In this document: positions 26,430 through 35,347 of the stretch, one piece after another
Position numbering within the stretch: the first letter of the stretch is position 1
Layout: the number at the start of each line of letters is the position of its first letter
Origin: Rhodobacteraceae bacterium Alg238-R152
Lineage (GTDB): Bacteria; Pseudomonadota; Alphaproteobacteria; Rhodobacterales; Rhodobacteraceae
Length of the DNA stretch: 64,000 nt
NCBI GenBank assembly: GCA_900537125.1
Contig: UNRJ01000001.1
Span: 1 to 64,000, forward strand
Direction of reading: 5' to 3'
The notes under the pieces: generated by a model
The model's database searches: none
What the model saw: only the letters and a program-made list of their open reading frames with translations
Told to the model about the DNA's origin: nothing
Made by a program: the position numbers and the translations under genes

Positions 26430-27524
26430 ATGTCGAATCTGTCCGAATACCGCCAAGTGGCGCGGGATCTGAATGTGGATGCGGTGGCATTGGTACCCGG
26501 GCCAAATTTCACCCGTGCCTTTGGTAAACCATTCATGAGCCATGAGCGGCCGTTTCTGGCGGTGATCCCGGCAGAGGGCGCGCCAGCGGCAATTGTGCCG
26601 AACCTGGAGCTGGGCAGCTGGGCGCTAGTGGACTTTGAGGGCTCGGTGTTTGATTGGCGCGATCAGGATGGGTATGACGCAGCCTTTGCCGCGCTCACCG
26701 AACATCTGAAGATTGGCTCCTTGGCGGTTGAAGGCCAAGTGATGCGCGTGTTTGTGCAGGTGGCGCTGACCAAAGCGCAGTCGGACTTGCGGATTGTGGA
26801 TGGCGAAAAGGCAATTTCCGGGCTGCGGGTGATCAAGACTGAGGCAGATGTCGCGGCGCTTCAGGCTGCGATTGACGTGTCAGAGCGGGCTTTGACCCGG
26901 GTGTTGGACGGTGTGCGGATTGGACAGACGGAAAAGCAAATAGAGAGCGCGTTGATTCAGGCGCTGTTTGCCGAAGGGGCGGATGATCTGGCGTTTTCGC
27001 CCATCGTTGTGGCGGGCGAAAACACGGCGCGGCCACATGGTAAAGCGCGGTCCGATTATGCGGTGCAGGAAGGGGATGCATTGTTGTTTGATTTTGGCGC
27101 GCGCAAAGATGGTTTTACCGCAGACATTACGCGCACCGTGTTTGTGGGCGATGTCAGTGCGGAGGGGCGGGCGGTCTATGAGATCGTTTTGGCCGCCAAC
27201 TTGCGGGGTTTTGAGGTGGCCAAACCGGGTGTGACAGCACATGAGATTGATGATGCCGTAACCGGTGTTTTGGAGGCCTCACCCTTTGCGGATCGTATTC
27301 GCACTAAGACGGGACATGGTTTGGGGCGCGAGGTGCATGAGGCACCCTACATCATGCGCGGCAATCACGAGGTGATGCATGAGGGTATGGTTTGGACCAA
27401 TGAGCCAGGGCTGTATGATTTGGGCAATTTTGGCGTACGGATTGAGGACGACATGCTGGTCACGGCCGACGGCGTGCGGGCGTTGACGTCGTTTCCCAAA
27501 GAGCTTCTGATTGTAGGGCGCTGA
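26430..27524 (+). CDS. M24-family Xaa-Pro peptidase
   Basis: It is a pita-bread metallopeptidase of 364 residues. The five metal ligands are visible: two Asp in FDFGARKDGFTADITRT, His in TGHGLGREVHEAP, Glu in WTNEPGLYD and Glu in GVRIEDDM. Such enzymes cut Xaa-Pro bonds, and the shared operator suggests it frees proline or hydroxyproline from imported peptides, for example of collagen. The ATG follows GGAG by eight bases. A non-peptidase role such as creatinase is less likely. Confidence 0.82.
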   Translation: MSNLSEYRQVARDLNVDAVALVPGPNFTRAFGKPFMSHERPFLAVIPAEGAPAAIVPNLELGSWALVDFEGSVFDWRDQDGYDAAFAALTEHLKIGSLAVEGQVMRVFVQVALTKAQSDLRIVDGEKAISGLRVIKTEADVAALQAAIDVSERALTRVLDGVRIGQTEKQIESALIQALFAEGADDLAFSPIVVAGENTARPHGKARSDYAVQEGDALLFDFGARKDGFTADITRTVFVGDVSAEGRAVYEIVLAANLRGFEVAKPGVTAHEIDDAVTGVLEASPFADRIRTKTGHGLGREVHEAPYIMRGNHEVMHEGMVWTNEPGLYDLGNFGVRIEDDMLVTADGVRALTSFPKELLIVGR

Positions 27525-27547
27525 GATGCGCCCCATTCTGTAACGCT

Positions 27548-28450
27548 TTAAGTTGTCGAGACAATCCAGCCCGGTTGAATGCCGGACTGCTTGATGTATG
27601 GCGCAACGTCAAAACCTTTGAACAGCCCATGATCGGTGACCAGGATGGTGCCAATGCCCGCAGCTGCGCCGCCAAGCACGTCGGTGTGCAATGTGTCGCC
27701 AACCATGGCGATGCGGTGGCGGGGAATGCCGTCCAGTTGTGCTAGAGCGGTGTTAAAGGCGTCGCTGTAGGGTTTGCCGTAGAAGGCAGCGTCGATGCCG
27801 GTGCGGTCGATGATATCGTGGGCAATCATGCCGGGTTCGATGGTAAGCCCGTCTTCGCGCGGGGCCACGAGGTCTGGATTTGCGACGATCAGCGGGCGTG
27901 GGTTGTCCTGCAGTGCCTCTGCAAGCGCGTTGGTGTCTGTGTCATTCCAGCGGGCGGTGGACAGGAACAGGAAGCCGCCTGCGGTGTTTAGGAGTTCTGG
28001 TTGTTCGGCGAGATCCTTAACGATGGACAGGGCGGGGACATCGCCAAAGTCGTCCCCTTTCGCAGAGATTGCGGCCCAGACCTGTCCGTCTGCCAGTTTG
28101 GGCAGGTTTGCGAAGGCGACCTCCCGGCTAGAAACCACTTCGTCAGCGGTGAAGTCAAAGCCAAGGCGATGATATTTGGCGAGGATTTCGACACGGGTGT
28201 AGCTGGCTGCGTTGGTCAATACGATCAGCCGTTTGCCAGCGGCGCGCAGTTCGGCCATGCGGCCCATCGCGCCTTCAATGGCGGTTTCGCCTCGGTTCAA
28301 AACACCAAAGGCATCAAGGATGTAAGCGTCAAACTGGTCGGTGGTGTCACTTAGGTCCCGCCCTGTGTGAGAAGTGGTTGGGAAGGTTGCAGACGGTAGA
28401 GCGTCACGCAGGCTTTCATATTTGTCAAAAGCCACATTGGTATCAATCAT
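27548..28450 (-). CDS. HAD-superfamily class IIA phosphatase-like protein
   Basis: Motif I is AYILDAFGVLNRG, motif II LTNAASYTRVE, and the C-terminal motifs are YGKPYSDAFNTAL and MVGDTLHTDVLGGAAAG. This is the NagD-like branch of sugar or nucleotide phosphatases, about 300 residues. The substrate cannot be read from sequence. It converges on the peptidase gene with a 23-base gap and stands outside the hydroxyproline operator set, so it is probably unrelated to the island. Confidence 0.8.
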   Translation of the reverse strand: MIDTNVAFDKYESLRDALPSATFPTTSHTGRDLSDTTDQFDAYILDAFGVLNRGETAIEGAMGRMAELRAAGKRLIVLTNAASYTRVEILAKYHRLGFDFTADEVVSSREVAFANLPKLADGQVWAAISAKGDDFGDVPALSIVKDLAEQPELLNTAGGFLFLSTARWNDTDTNALAEALQDNPRPLIVANPDLVAPREDGLTIEPGMIAHDIIDRTGIDAAFYGKPYSDAFNTALAQLDGIPRHRIAMVGDTLHTDVLGGAAAGIGTILVTDHGLFKGFDVAPYIKQSGIQPGWIVSTT

Positions 28451-28598
28451 GGAAAACGTCCGGATAAGATAAGGCGGTCGAGGGTGTCGGCCCCGGTTGT
28501 AAAGTTAGAGGGCATTTGGGGGCAAGGAAGATCAGACACTTCGCTAAACATCTCACGCGAGGACGGTGCACAACTCCCATTCACTAACATTGAGACAC

Positions 28599-28628
28599 AA
28601 AAAAAGGCGATCCCTCAAGGGACCGCCC
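28599..28628 (-). terminator. Terminator of the small lipoprotein gene
   Basis: On the minus strand GGCGGTCCC-TTGA-GGGATCGCC is followed by seven T. It lies 23 bases after the lipoprotein stop codon. Confidence 0.9.
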
Positions 28629-28650
28629 AAATTTCTGTTGTGGCTGAAAA

Positions 28651-28842
28651 TTAGCCAGCAGTTGCTGGTGCGCACACCAGAGCACCGGAATCTGTGGTCA
28701 GCAGGTCGTAGCCAGCCATGCAGCTAGCGTTGCCAGTTTTGTCAAAATCAGGCTGTGCATAGACCGGGGTCGGCTCTTCTTGCTGAGAACACGCAGCAAG
28801 AGTGATACCGGCAACACACAGGGCAGCATAAAGTGGTTTCAT
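28651..28842 (-). CDS. Small outer-envelope lipoprotein
   Basis: A 63-residue product starts MKPLYAALCVAGITLAAC, a signal peptide with lipobox LAAC; Cys18 would be lipidated. The mature part is about 45 residues, has two further Cys (ASCMAGYD and ALVCAP) that could form a disulfide, and is otherwise unremarkable. The ATG at 28842 follows AAGGAA by nine bases. A clear terminator ends the gene, so it is a single-gene unit. The function is not recognised. Confidence 0.75.
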   Translation of the reverse strand: MKPLYAALCVAGITLAACSQQEEPTPVYAQPDFDKTGNASCMAGYDLLTTDSGALVCAPATAG

Positions 28843-29079
28843 CGGGTTTATTCCTTCAAAGGTAATTGAATCACGTAGGCACATTAAATCACAAAAAATT
28901 CAATGCGCAAAGCACTCTACGCGAGTGTTTGCTCAAGCGCAAAACCCACTGGTGTATCGTCGACAATGGGTGTTCGAAAATTTCTTCGAATTTCGTGCGG
29001 ATATCCGCTTGACGCGCCAGAGCACTCGGCATAAACCACGCCACACGCTGAACGGCATACGCCAGACAGCAGGTAGTGA

Positions 29080-29156
29080 GCGGTTGTAGCTCAGTTGGTT
29101 AGAGTACCGGCCTGTCACGCCGGGGGTCGCGGGTTCGAGCCCCGTCAACCGCGCCA
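29080..29156 (+). tRNA. tRNA-Asp (anticodon GTC)
   Basis: GCGGTTG pairs with CAACCGC in the acceptor stem. The anticodon loop CTGTCAC carries GTC, the T loop is GGTTCGAG, and CCA is encoded. The length is 77 bases. Confidence 0.97.
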
Positions 29157-29218
29157 CACTACCAGCCCAAGTCCTGGGTCCTTCGGGAATGGACGCGCCG
29201 AAAGGCGAAGATAGATGC

Positions 29219-29295
29219 GCGGTTGTAGCTCAGCTGGTTAGAGTACCGGCCTGTCACGCCGGGGGTCGCGGGTTCGAGCCCCGTCAACCGCGCCA
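29219..29295 (+). tRNA. tRNA-Asp (anticodon GTC), second copy
   Basis: It is identical to the copy 139 bases upstream except for one base in the D loop (GCTGG instead of GTTGG). The two form a tandem pair, probably in one transcript. Confidence 0.97.
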
Positions 29296-29544
29296 CTTCT
29301 TCCCCCCTCTCCTCTGTTTTTTGCAGCTCTTGTTTGGCGCTCAGCTTATCGCCTGCCAGTGCATATTGTGCCACAATTCTGGTGGCTTTCAGAGTTGCTT
29401 TTTCCTTGAGTTTCATTTGTTTACGAGGTGACGTTTGTGAGTGCGTCGCTTTTTGATGCCGGGAAGGCCCAAGCCACGTTGCTGGTGCGGCCAATCCCCA
29501 ATTGTATTGCAAATGGCCACGAACCAATCCGATTCGGCGGCTAA
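29296..29544. other. Intergenic stretch after the tRNA pair
   Basis: A pyrimidine-rich run (TTCTTCCCCCCTCTCC) follows directly. No gene is supported. Open frames across the tRNAs on the minus strand are the familiar tRNA-antisense artefact. Confidence 0.5.
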
Positions 29545-29796
29545 CCGCGATCGCCGAAGGGGGTAGCTTGGCCTTCGGAGGTCGTCACCTACAATGGCAG
29601 AACCAGACGGGTCTATAATCAGTTCGCGGCAGAAATTGATTTCGGAAAATTACCCAGAAATTGTGAAGGTGCGCCTCTGCCAGGTAGGCCAGAGAAGGGG
29701 CTTCTCAGCATTTTCTTACCTTTGAGTGACGATCGTATCTACATGATGAATGTGACGCGACTCTCCACTTTTGGGCGGGCGACCCAAGTGACCTGA
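29545..29796 (+). pseudogene. Remnant resembling the N-terminal part of a DUF1963 (YwqG-like) protein
   Basis: An 83-codon frame without a usable start codon encodes WPSEVVTYNGRTRRVYNQ, FAAEIDFGKLPRN and PEKGLLSIFLPLSDDR. The pattern of an aromatic/acidic segment (AEID), then PLP, then a Gly-Leu-Leu strand resembles the front half of YwqG-type proteins, whose back half is visible at 30086-30979. The lack of a start and the following unrelated frame suggest decay or rearrangement next to the tRNA genes. The family call is tentative. Confidence 0.4.
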
Positions 29797-29819
29797 GTGA
29801 GCGTAGGCCATCAGCGTGC

Positions 29820-30146
29820 ATGCGACGTATTATGGGCGAAAATTTTGACCATGTGATTCAAAGCGGTGTGATTGACGGAGGACTTTCATTGGTTCCTCAA
29901 GTTGCTGACGTGGTCCCGTTCCTGACCCACGATATGCTCAATCCGCTCATCGTGAATATGTCAGCTTCACACGAAGCAGCGGAGGAGGCACTGCGAGACG
30001 TAGGTGAATCCCAGAAAACGGCCATGGATTCCGCGCTGGAGAGAGGCCGCAAAGAACGAACATTCCCGGCGAAACCCAATTATGAATCTTCTCAGCACAT
30101 TCAGAGGCAAGAACAGCAAATGCAGAGGATTACACGGGTTTCATAA
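29820..30146 (+). CDS. Hypothetical protein, 108 residues, possible gene fragment
   Basis: The frame starts MRRIMGENFDHVIQSGVIDG, has a hydrophobic middle (LSLVPQVADVVPFLTH) and a polar, Gln-rich helical end (SSQHIQRQEQQMQRITR). It overlaps the beginning of the next frame. No family is recognised and there is no good ribosome site. It may be the tail of a larger, mostly lost protein. Confidence 0.35.
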   Translation: MRRIMGENFDHVIQSGVIDGGLSLVPQVADVVPFLTHDMLNPLIVNMSASHEAAEEALRDVGESQKTAMDSALERGRKERTFPAKPNYESSQHIQRQEQQMQRITRVS

Positions 30147-30979
30147 ATTTTGACTTCGCGCCGGAGTTTCTTGATTGGGAATTTGTGTTTGACTGGTGTT
30201 GGCGCTTTCTTTGTGGCTGCATCGATATCTCTTTGGAACAGCACCGTGTTCTGGAGACTGATGGCGATTACGGGATGGTGAAGCGTAGGGGGCTCAAGCG
30301 GCGCATCAGAAAACTCGAAAACCTCCAGAAGTCAATTTATAAGGTCGTGTATGCGCCAACTTCTGAGGAAGCGGTGCAAGATGATGTGTCTTTACCCGAT
30401 CTTGATGACTTCTTTGATCGGCAAGCCATGCATTGGTTTGGCATTGCGCGCCAAGCAAGAGGCATGCCATCGAGCCAACAGCTGGAAGATTTTGTGGACC
30501 TGTTGAACGAAATACCACTCCACAACGAGAAAGAAGATGATGAAGGGTATTCTTTGGATACCCGCATAGGGTGGTTGGAAACTTCGATCAAGGAAAGCCC
30601 GGCGCATGCTGGTTATACAACTGTTGCAGCTCGGGATGCCTCTGGCGAGGCCTGTGCCAGGGCGATGGTGAGATATCAAAACCGCTTTGAAGCGATGTCA
30701 TTGAGTGATCAATGGGACTGCCATATCATAGATGCGGCAAATCGGGTTGTTGACCCTTGCTTTTCAATCGGGCCAATCCCCCTGCAAATGTTTGGCAGTG
30801 GATTTGAGGTGCATCATGCGGTTTCAGATCACGCCGATGATGTGTTGTTGTTTCAATTTGGCGACGGCGTGGGGGTGCCGATAGATTTTGGCAAGTATGG
30901 TGTTGTCCAGCTTTGGATCAGCCCAGAGGATCTGGCCAATGCTCGATTTGACAGAGTAAGAATGTCGTTTGAAATATAG
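30086..30979 (+). pseudogene. DUF1963-like protein lacking its N-terminal part
   Basis: The frame is open from 30086, and the first candidate start is a GTG at 30185 giving 264 residues. The end has the YwqG-type closing pattern: VLLFQFGDGVGVPIDFG, then YGVVQLWISPEDLANARFD. The front part (FDWCWRFLCGCIDISLEQ) does not resemble the family. A short frame from ATG 30082 (MNLLSTFRGKNSK) in another phase suggests a frameshift near the start. Members of this family are poorly characterised and sometimes accompany toxin genes. Whether it is still expressed is unclear. Confidence 0.45.
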
Positions 30980-31024
30980 TGAGTTTGAGCGGCGCCTGGT
31001 GAGGTCGCTGGGCAGACATTGGTA

Positions 31025-31050
31025 GGGATGTCCGTAAAAGGACATCCCTG
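31025..31050. terminator. Hairpin between convergent genes
   Basis: AGGGATGTCC and GGACATCCCT pair perfectly around GTAAAA. No long T run follows on either strand, so termination strength is uncertain. Confidence 0.55.
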
Positions 31051-31057
31051 GATTTGA

Positions 31058-32431
31058 TTAGCTGCTCAGCGCAGCGAGGATACGCGCCCAGGAACGGGTG
31101 CCTTTGTGGAAGCTCTCGACATTATACTTTTCGTTGGGGGAGTGGATTTGGTCATCGTCGCGGCCAAACCCAATCAACATCGAATCCATGTTCAGCATCT
31201 CTTTGAAGAAGCCAGCAATGGGGATCGAGCCGCCGCAGCCGACATAGGCTGCCGGGCGAGGCCATTCATCGCTGAGTGCCATGCGTGCCTTTTCAAAAGC
31301 CGGGTCTTCGATCGACATCTGTGAGGCGGTGGAGCCTTTTTCGGAGCGGTACTCCACAGTGAAACCTTCGGGCAAGCGGCTTTCCAAATGGGCGCGGAAG
31401 CTATCGCGGATCTTGTCCGGGTCTTGCTGACCGACAAGGCGGAAGGAGAGTTTTGCCGAAGCTTGGGAGGGAAGGACGGTCTTAAAACCGTCACCGGTGT
31501 AACCACCCCAGATTCCGTTTACATCACACGTCGGGCGCGACCAGATTTGCTCCAGCGGGGTGCGATCTTGTTCACCTGCGGGTGACTTGAGGCCAACATC
31601 CCCAAGGTATGTGCCGTGATCAAAATTGAGACCCTGCCATTGTGCGCGGATGTCATCGGGCAGCTCCGGCACATCGTCATAAAAGCCGTCCAGCGTCACT
31701 GCGCCGGTTTTGTCGTGTAGGTCCGCAAGAATGTTGCTCAGCACGCGGATCGGGTTCATGGCGATGCCGCCGTACATGCCGGAGTGCAGGTCGCGGCTGG
31801 GGCCGGTGATGGTGAAATCTTCGGCCAGCAAGCCGCGTAACATGGTGGTGATCGCGGGCACGGCGCTTTCAAATAGGCCGGTGTCGCAGATCAAGGCGAG
31901 GTCACAGCTCAGCTCCTCGGCGTTCTTTTTTAGGAAGGGCACAAGGCTTGGTGAGCCAGATTCTTCCTCGCCCTCAAACAGGAAGGTGATTTTGCACGGC
32001 AGACTGCCATGTTCGGCTTTCCAGGCGCGGCAGGCTTCGACAAAGGTCATCAGCTGGCCTTTGTCATCGGAGGCTCCGCGCGCGCGGATCACTTGGCCAG
32101 CGGTGGTGTCTTCCAGCGCGGGATCAAAGGGGTCACGGTCCCATAGCTCCAGGGGGTCGACGGGCTGCACATCATAATGGCCGTAAAACAGCACATGTGG
32201 GCCGGGGCCATCCACATGGCCAACAACCATTGGGTGGCCAGTTGTGGGTCGTTTTTGTGCCTCAATGCCAAGGCTTTGCAGTTCATTGACCAACCAGTCC
32301 GCAGCAGCGTCGACATCGGCATCAAACACCGGGTCTGTGGAAATGGATTTAATGCGCAACAAGTCAAACAGGCGCTCCAACGCCTCTGGCATGTTTTGGT
32401 CAATGCGGGCGAGAACAGGATCAAGCGTCAT
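31058..32431 (-). CDS. M20-family metallopeptidase (dipeptidase-like)
   Basis: It is a di-zinc peptidase of 457 residues. Metal and catalytic residues are visible in VLFYGHYDVQPVDP, RGASDDKGQLMTF and FLFEGEEESGSPSL, with the dimerisation domain around SRDLHSGMYGG. Such proteins cut dipeptides or carnosine-like substrates in the cytoplasm. The ATG at 32431 follows GGAGG by about six bases; the open frame extends 16 codons further without support. It is divergent from hemA across about 215 bases. Confidence 0.87.
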   Translation of the reverse strand: MTLDPVLARIDQNMPEALERLFDLLRIKSISTDPVFDADVDAAADWLVNELQSLGIEAQKRPTTGHPMVVGHVDGPGPHVLFYGHYDVQPVDPLELWDRDPFDPALEDTTAGQVIRARGASDDKGQLMTFVEACRAWKAEHGSLPCKITFLFEGEEESGSPSLVPFLKKNAEELSCDLALICDTGLFESAVPAITTMLRGLLAEDFTITGPSRDLHSGMYGGIAMNPIRVLSNILADLHDKTGAVTLDGFYDDVPELPDDIRAQWQGLNFDHGTYLGDVGLKSPAGEQDRTPLEQIWSRPTCDVNGIWGGYTGDGFKTVLPSQASAKLSFRLVGQQDPDKIRDSFRAHLESRLPEGFTVEYRSEKGSTASQMSIEDPAFEKARMALSDEWPRPAAYVGCGGSIPIAGFFKEMLNMDSMLIGFGRDDDQIHSPNEKYNVESFHKGTRSWARILAALSS

Positions 32432-32510
32432 AAAAGCCTCCTTTGGGTGCGACGATTTGCAGGGACCGTACCACCGCAATTCACACTGTCCAGACTCGCT
32501 CTTTCACAGT

Positions 32511-32524
32511 TTGATCGATATCAA
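32511..32524. promoter_or_regulatory. Fnr/FnrL box upstream of hemA
   Basis: TTGAT-CGAT-ATCAA is a perfect Fnr-type palindrome, 125 bases before the hemA start. In Rhodobacter hemA is known to be activated by FnrL at low oxygen, which this site would allow here too. It could also affect the divergent peptidase gene. Confidence 0.75.
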
Positions 32525-32648
32525 TGTGCGAAAGATGTATCATTTGGTAGCCATTGCTGAAAGCGCGACAGATGACTAAAAGAGCGCCAACGCCCAGATG
32601 GGGTGTTGCGACGCCAGGTCGCCCGGACCGGGAAGAAGGAAAGCCACT

Positions 32649-33872
32649 GTGGATTATACTGCGAAGCTAGATACCGCACTCACACGTCTGCACGACGAGG
32701 GACGCTATCGCACGTTCATTGATATCGAACGCAAGCAGGGTCACTTCCCGCATGCCACTTGGACCCGTCCGGATGGCGAGGCGCAGCCGATCACCGTGTG
32801 GTGTGGCAACGATTACCTGGGCATGGGGCAGCATCCTGTGGTGCTGGACGCGATGCATGAGGCAGTGGATGCCACCGGGGCAGGCTCTGGTGGGACGCGC
32901 AATATCTCTGGCACAACGGTCTATCACAAGCGCCTGGAAGCCGAGATTGCCGACTTGCACGGCAAAGAATCAGCGCTGCTTTTCACCAGCGCCTACATCG
33001 CAAATGATGCAACTTTAAGTACTTTGCCAAAGCTCTTCCCTGGATTGATCATCTATTCGGACGAATTGAACCACGCGTCGATGATCGAAGGTGTGCGCCG
33101 CAACGGTGGTGCAAAGCGTATCTTCAAGCACAACGACGTGGCGCATTTGCGCGAGCTTCTGGAAGCGGATGATCCGGCCGCGCCAAAGCTGATTGCGTTT
33201 GAATCTGTCTACTCGATGGACGGTGATTTTGGCCCTATCGAAGCGCTCTGCGATTTGGCGGATGAGTTTGGCGCGCTGACCTATATCGACGAAGTGCACG
33301 CGGTGGGAATGTATGGCCCACGTGGTGGCGGTGTGACAGAGCGTGACAATCTTGCGCATCGCATCGACATCATCAACGGCACCCTTGCGAAAGCCTATGG
33401 CGTGATGGGCGGTTATATCGCTGCATCCGAAAAAATGTGTGACGCCGTAAGGTCTTATGCGCCGGGATTCATCTTTACAACATCACTTCCACCAGCGGTT
33501 GCCGCGGGTGCTGCTGCCTCTGTTGCACATCTGAAAACTGACCAGCCATTGAGGGATCAGCATCAGACACAGGCGCAGATTCTGAAGCTGCGCTTGAAAG
33601 GTCTGGGGTTGCCTATCATCGATCACGGCAGCCATATTGTGCCGGTGATTGTCGGAAATCCAGTTCACACCAAAGTGTTGTCAGACCATCTTCTGGAAGA
33701 CTACGGCATCTACGTTCAGCCAATCAACTTCCCCACCGTGCCACGGGGCACAGAGCGCCTGCGGTTCACACCTTCACCGGTGCATGGACCCAAGGAAATC
33801 GACGCGCTGGTGAATGCGATGGACGCCCTTTGGAGCCACTGTGCGCTGAATCGTGCCGATATGGCCGGCTAA
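32649..33872 (+). CDS. hemA: 5-aminolevulinate synthase
   Basis: It condenses glycine and succinyl-CoA to 5-aminolevulinate, the first step of haem (and, where present, bacteriochlorophyll) synthesis. It is very similar to Rhodobacter HemA across its length: [46 protein letters not shown], and the PLP Lys in [14 protein letters not shown]. The GTG at 32649 follows AGGAAAG and gives 407 residues, the family's usual length; the longer frame adds an unsupported leader. It is PLP-dependent and cytoplasmic. Confidence 0.97.
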   Translation: MDYTAKLDTALTRLHDEGRYRTFIDIERKQGHFPHATWTRPDGEAQPITVWCGNDYLGMGQHPVVLDAMHEAVDATGAGSGGTRNISGTTVYHKRLEAEIADLHGKESALLFTSAYIANDATLSTLPKLFPGLIIYSDELNHASMIEGVRRNGGAKRIFKHNDVAHLRELLEADDPAAPKLIAFESVYSMDGDFGPIEALCDLADEFGALTYIDEVHAVGMYGPRGGGVTERDNLAHRIDIINGTLAKAYGVMGGYIAASEKMCDAVRSYAPGFIFTTSLPPAVAAGAAASVAHLKTDQPLRDQHQTQAQILKLRLKGLGLPIIDHGSHIVPVIVGNPVHTKVLSDHLLEDYGIYVQPINFPTVPRGTERLRFTPSPVHGPKEIDALVNAMDALWSHCALNRADMAG

Positions 33873-33893
33873 GATGACTTCTTAGTGTAGAAA

Positions 33894-33927
33894 CCCTTGT
33901 TTGTGTTATATTCATACCTAACAAGGG
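33894..33927. repeat. Inverted repeat between hemA and the RodZ-like gene
   Basis: CCCTTGTT and AACAAGGG flank about 18 bases that include an AT-rich TTATATTCATA. It could be a weak hemA terminator or a regulator site at the promoter of the next gene. Confidence 0.4.
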
Positions 33928-33982
33928 GATCGGTTCGAATCGGGGACATTCAGAACCGGCAGTGCAATAAGAGGCCAGTGGG

Positions 33983-35200
33983 ATGATCGGGCGCAGAACC
34001 AAGCGCAATACCGAAGCGGTAGACGAAGGCCCGAAAGGGTACGACGATTTTGACGTGCATCTTGGCGACATGATGCGCGGCGAACGGGCGACTATGGGGA
34101 AGTCCTTGCTTGATGTGCAACGCGAGTTGCGGATCCGCGCAAGTTACGTGGCGGCGATCGAGAATTGCGACCCATCGGCATTTGAAACACCCGGCTTTAT
34201 TGCAGGGTACGTGCGGTCATATGCGCGTTATCTGGGGATGGATCCGGAACGTGCGTTTGACATCTTTTGTGCAGAGAGTGGCTTTACCACAGCACATGGC
34301 ATGTCCGCTGCGGCATCCGGTGTGCGCAAGTCAGCACCCGTTGCGCCCGCGATGACAGGCAATGACCCGTTTGCATCGCCAAATACGCCGTTTACTCCCG
34401 TTCAAGAATCTCTGCTGTCGCGAGTGGAGATGCGTGCGGTTGGGTCCTCGCTTGTGTTGGTTGCTCTGATTGCCGGGATTGGCTATGGCGGCTGGTCTGT
34501 TCTCAATGAAATTCAACGGGTTACTCTGGCACCTGTGGAACAGTCTCCGGTGGTGTTGAGTGACCTAGACCCGCTGGAAGGGGCTGGGCGCGTGCCTGTG
34601 TCCTCCGAAACAGCTGAGGCCACAACTACCGTGGCGCTGGCCGGAGCAGGTGTGTTTGCGCCGTCTGAAGCGCTGGATCGCCTGTATCGTCCGCAAGCGT
34701 TGGATGTGCCTGTGTTGGTGGCACGGGATGCGCCAATTTCTCAGCTGAACCCAAACAACATCGGTGTGTTTACTCCCGAGCTCCCGGCTGCTGTTGCAAT
34801 GGTGTCTCCGACGGAAGACAAGCTGCCGGTGCCTAAAGTGGTTGAAGATGACGCACCAGAGCTGGTGTTGATGGCGGTGCGGCCTGCTTGGGTGCGTGTA
34901 CGATCAGCGGATGGCTCTGTTTTGTTTGAGAAAATCCTCGATGCTGGTGAAGAGTATGTGCTTCCGGCCACGGAAGAGCCACCAACCCTGCGCGCAGGCA
35001 TGTCTGGCTCGGTTTACTTCAAAGTGAATGGCGAGCTGTATGGGCCGGCGGGCGAGGGCACAGGTACTGTGCGCAATCTCGCGTTGGCCACGGATGCGCT
35101 CAAAGAGAGCTTTGCGGTGGCGGACCTGAGCGATGATCCGGAGCTGGCCAAGATCGTGGCCTTGGCGGCGGCGCAGAATGTTGTGATTGCGGACGAGTGA
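33983..35200 (+). CDS. RodZ-like protein: Xre-type HTH, one membrane helix, DUF4115
   Basis: A cytoplasmic helix-turn-helix domain (MGKSLLDVQRELRIRASYVAAIENCD, broken here: key parts GKSLLDVQREL and YVRSYARYLGMDP) is followed by a membrane helix near residue 155 (LVLVALIAGIGYGGW). A periplasmic C-terminal DUF4115-type domain (RPAWVRVRSADGSVLFEKIL) ends the protein. This order is that of RodZ, which links the MreB cytoskeleton to cell-wall elongation. GAGG lies eight bases before the ATG. Its position before ispG is common in alphaproteobacteria. Confidence 0.82.
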   Translation: MIGRRTKRNTEAVDEGPKGYDDFDVHLGDMMRGERATMGKSLLDVQRELRIRASYVAAIENCDPSAFETPGFIAGYVRSYARYLGMDPERAFDIFCAESGFTTAHGMSAAASGVRKSAPVAPAMTGNDPFASPNTPFTPVQESLLSRVEMRAVGSSLVLVALIAGIGYGGWSVLNEIQRVTLAPVEQSPVVLSDLDPLEGAGRVPVSSETAEATTTVALAGAGVFAPSEALDRLYRPQALDVPVLVARDAPISQLNPNNIGVFTPELPAAVAMVSPTEDKLPVPKVVEDDAPELVLMAVRPAWVRVRSADGSVLFEKILDAGEEYVLPATEEPPTLRAGMSGSVYFKVNGELYGPAGEGTGTVRNLALATDALKESFAVADLSDDPELAKIVALAAAQNVVIADE

Positions 35201-35234
35201 TCCGGATCAAAACCCACTAAGATTTCAATCAGTT

Positions 35235-35260
35235 AAGAGAGCGCCCTTGGAGCGCTCTTT
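35235..35260 (+). terminator. Terminator after the RodZ-like gene
   Basis: AGAGCGC and GCGCTCT form a stem followed by TTTG. The T run is short. Confidence 0.6.
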
Positions 35261-35347
35261 GTCTGTGCGCCATCGCGCATTGCCCCTGTTGGCGGAAGCG
35301 ATTAGACAGGCATCAAACCCCTCCCTGCTGTGGTGAAAGGTCTTGAT

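Noticed and set aside
28933..29527. Minus-strand frames with ARLTGLEPATPGVTGRYSNQ
   Set aside because: They are the antisense of the two tRNA-Asp genes, a well-known annotation artefact.
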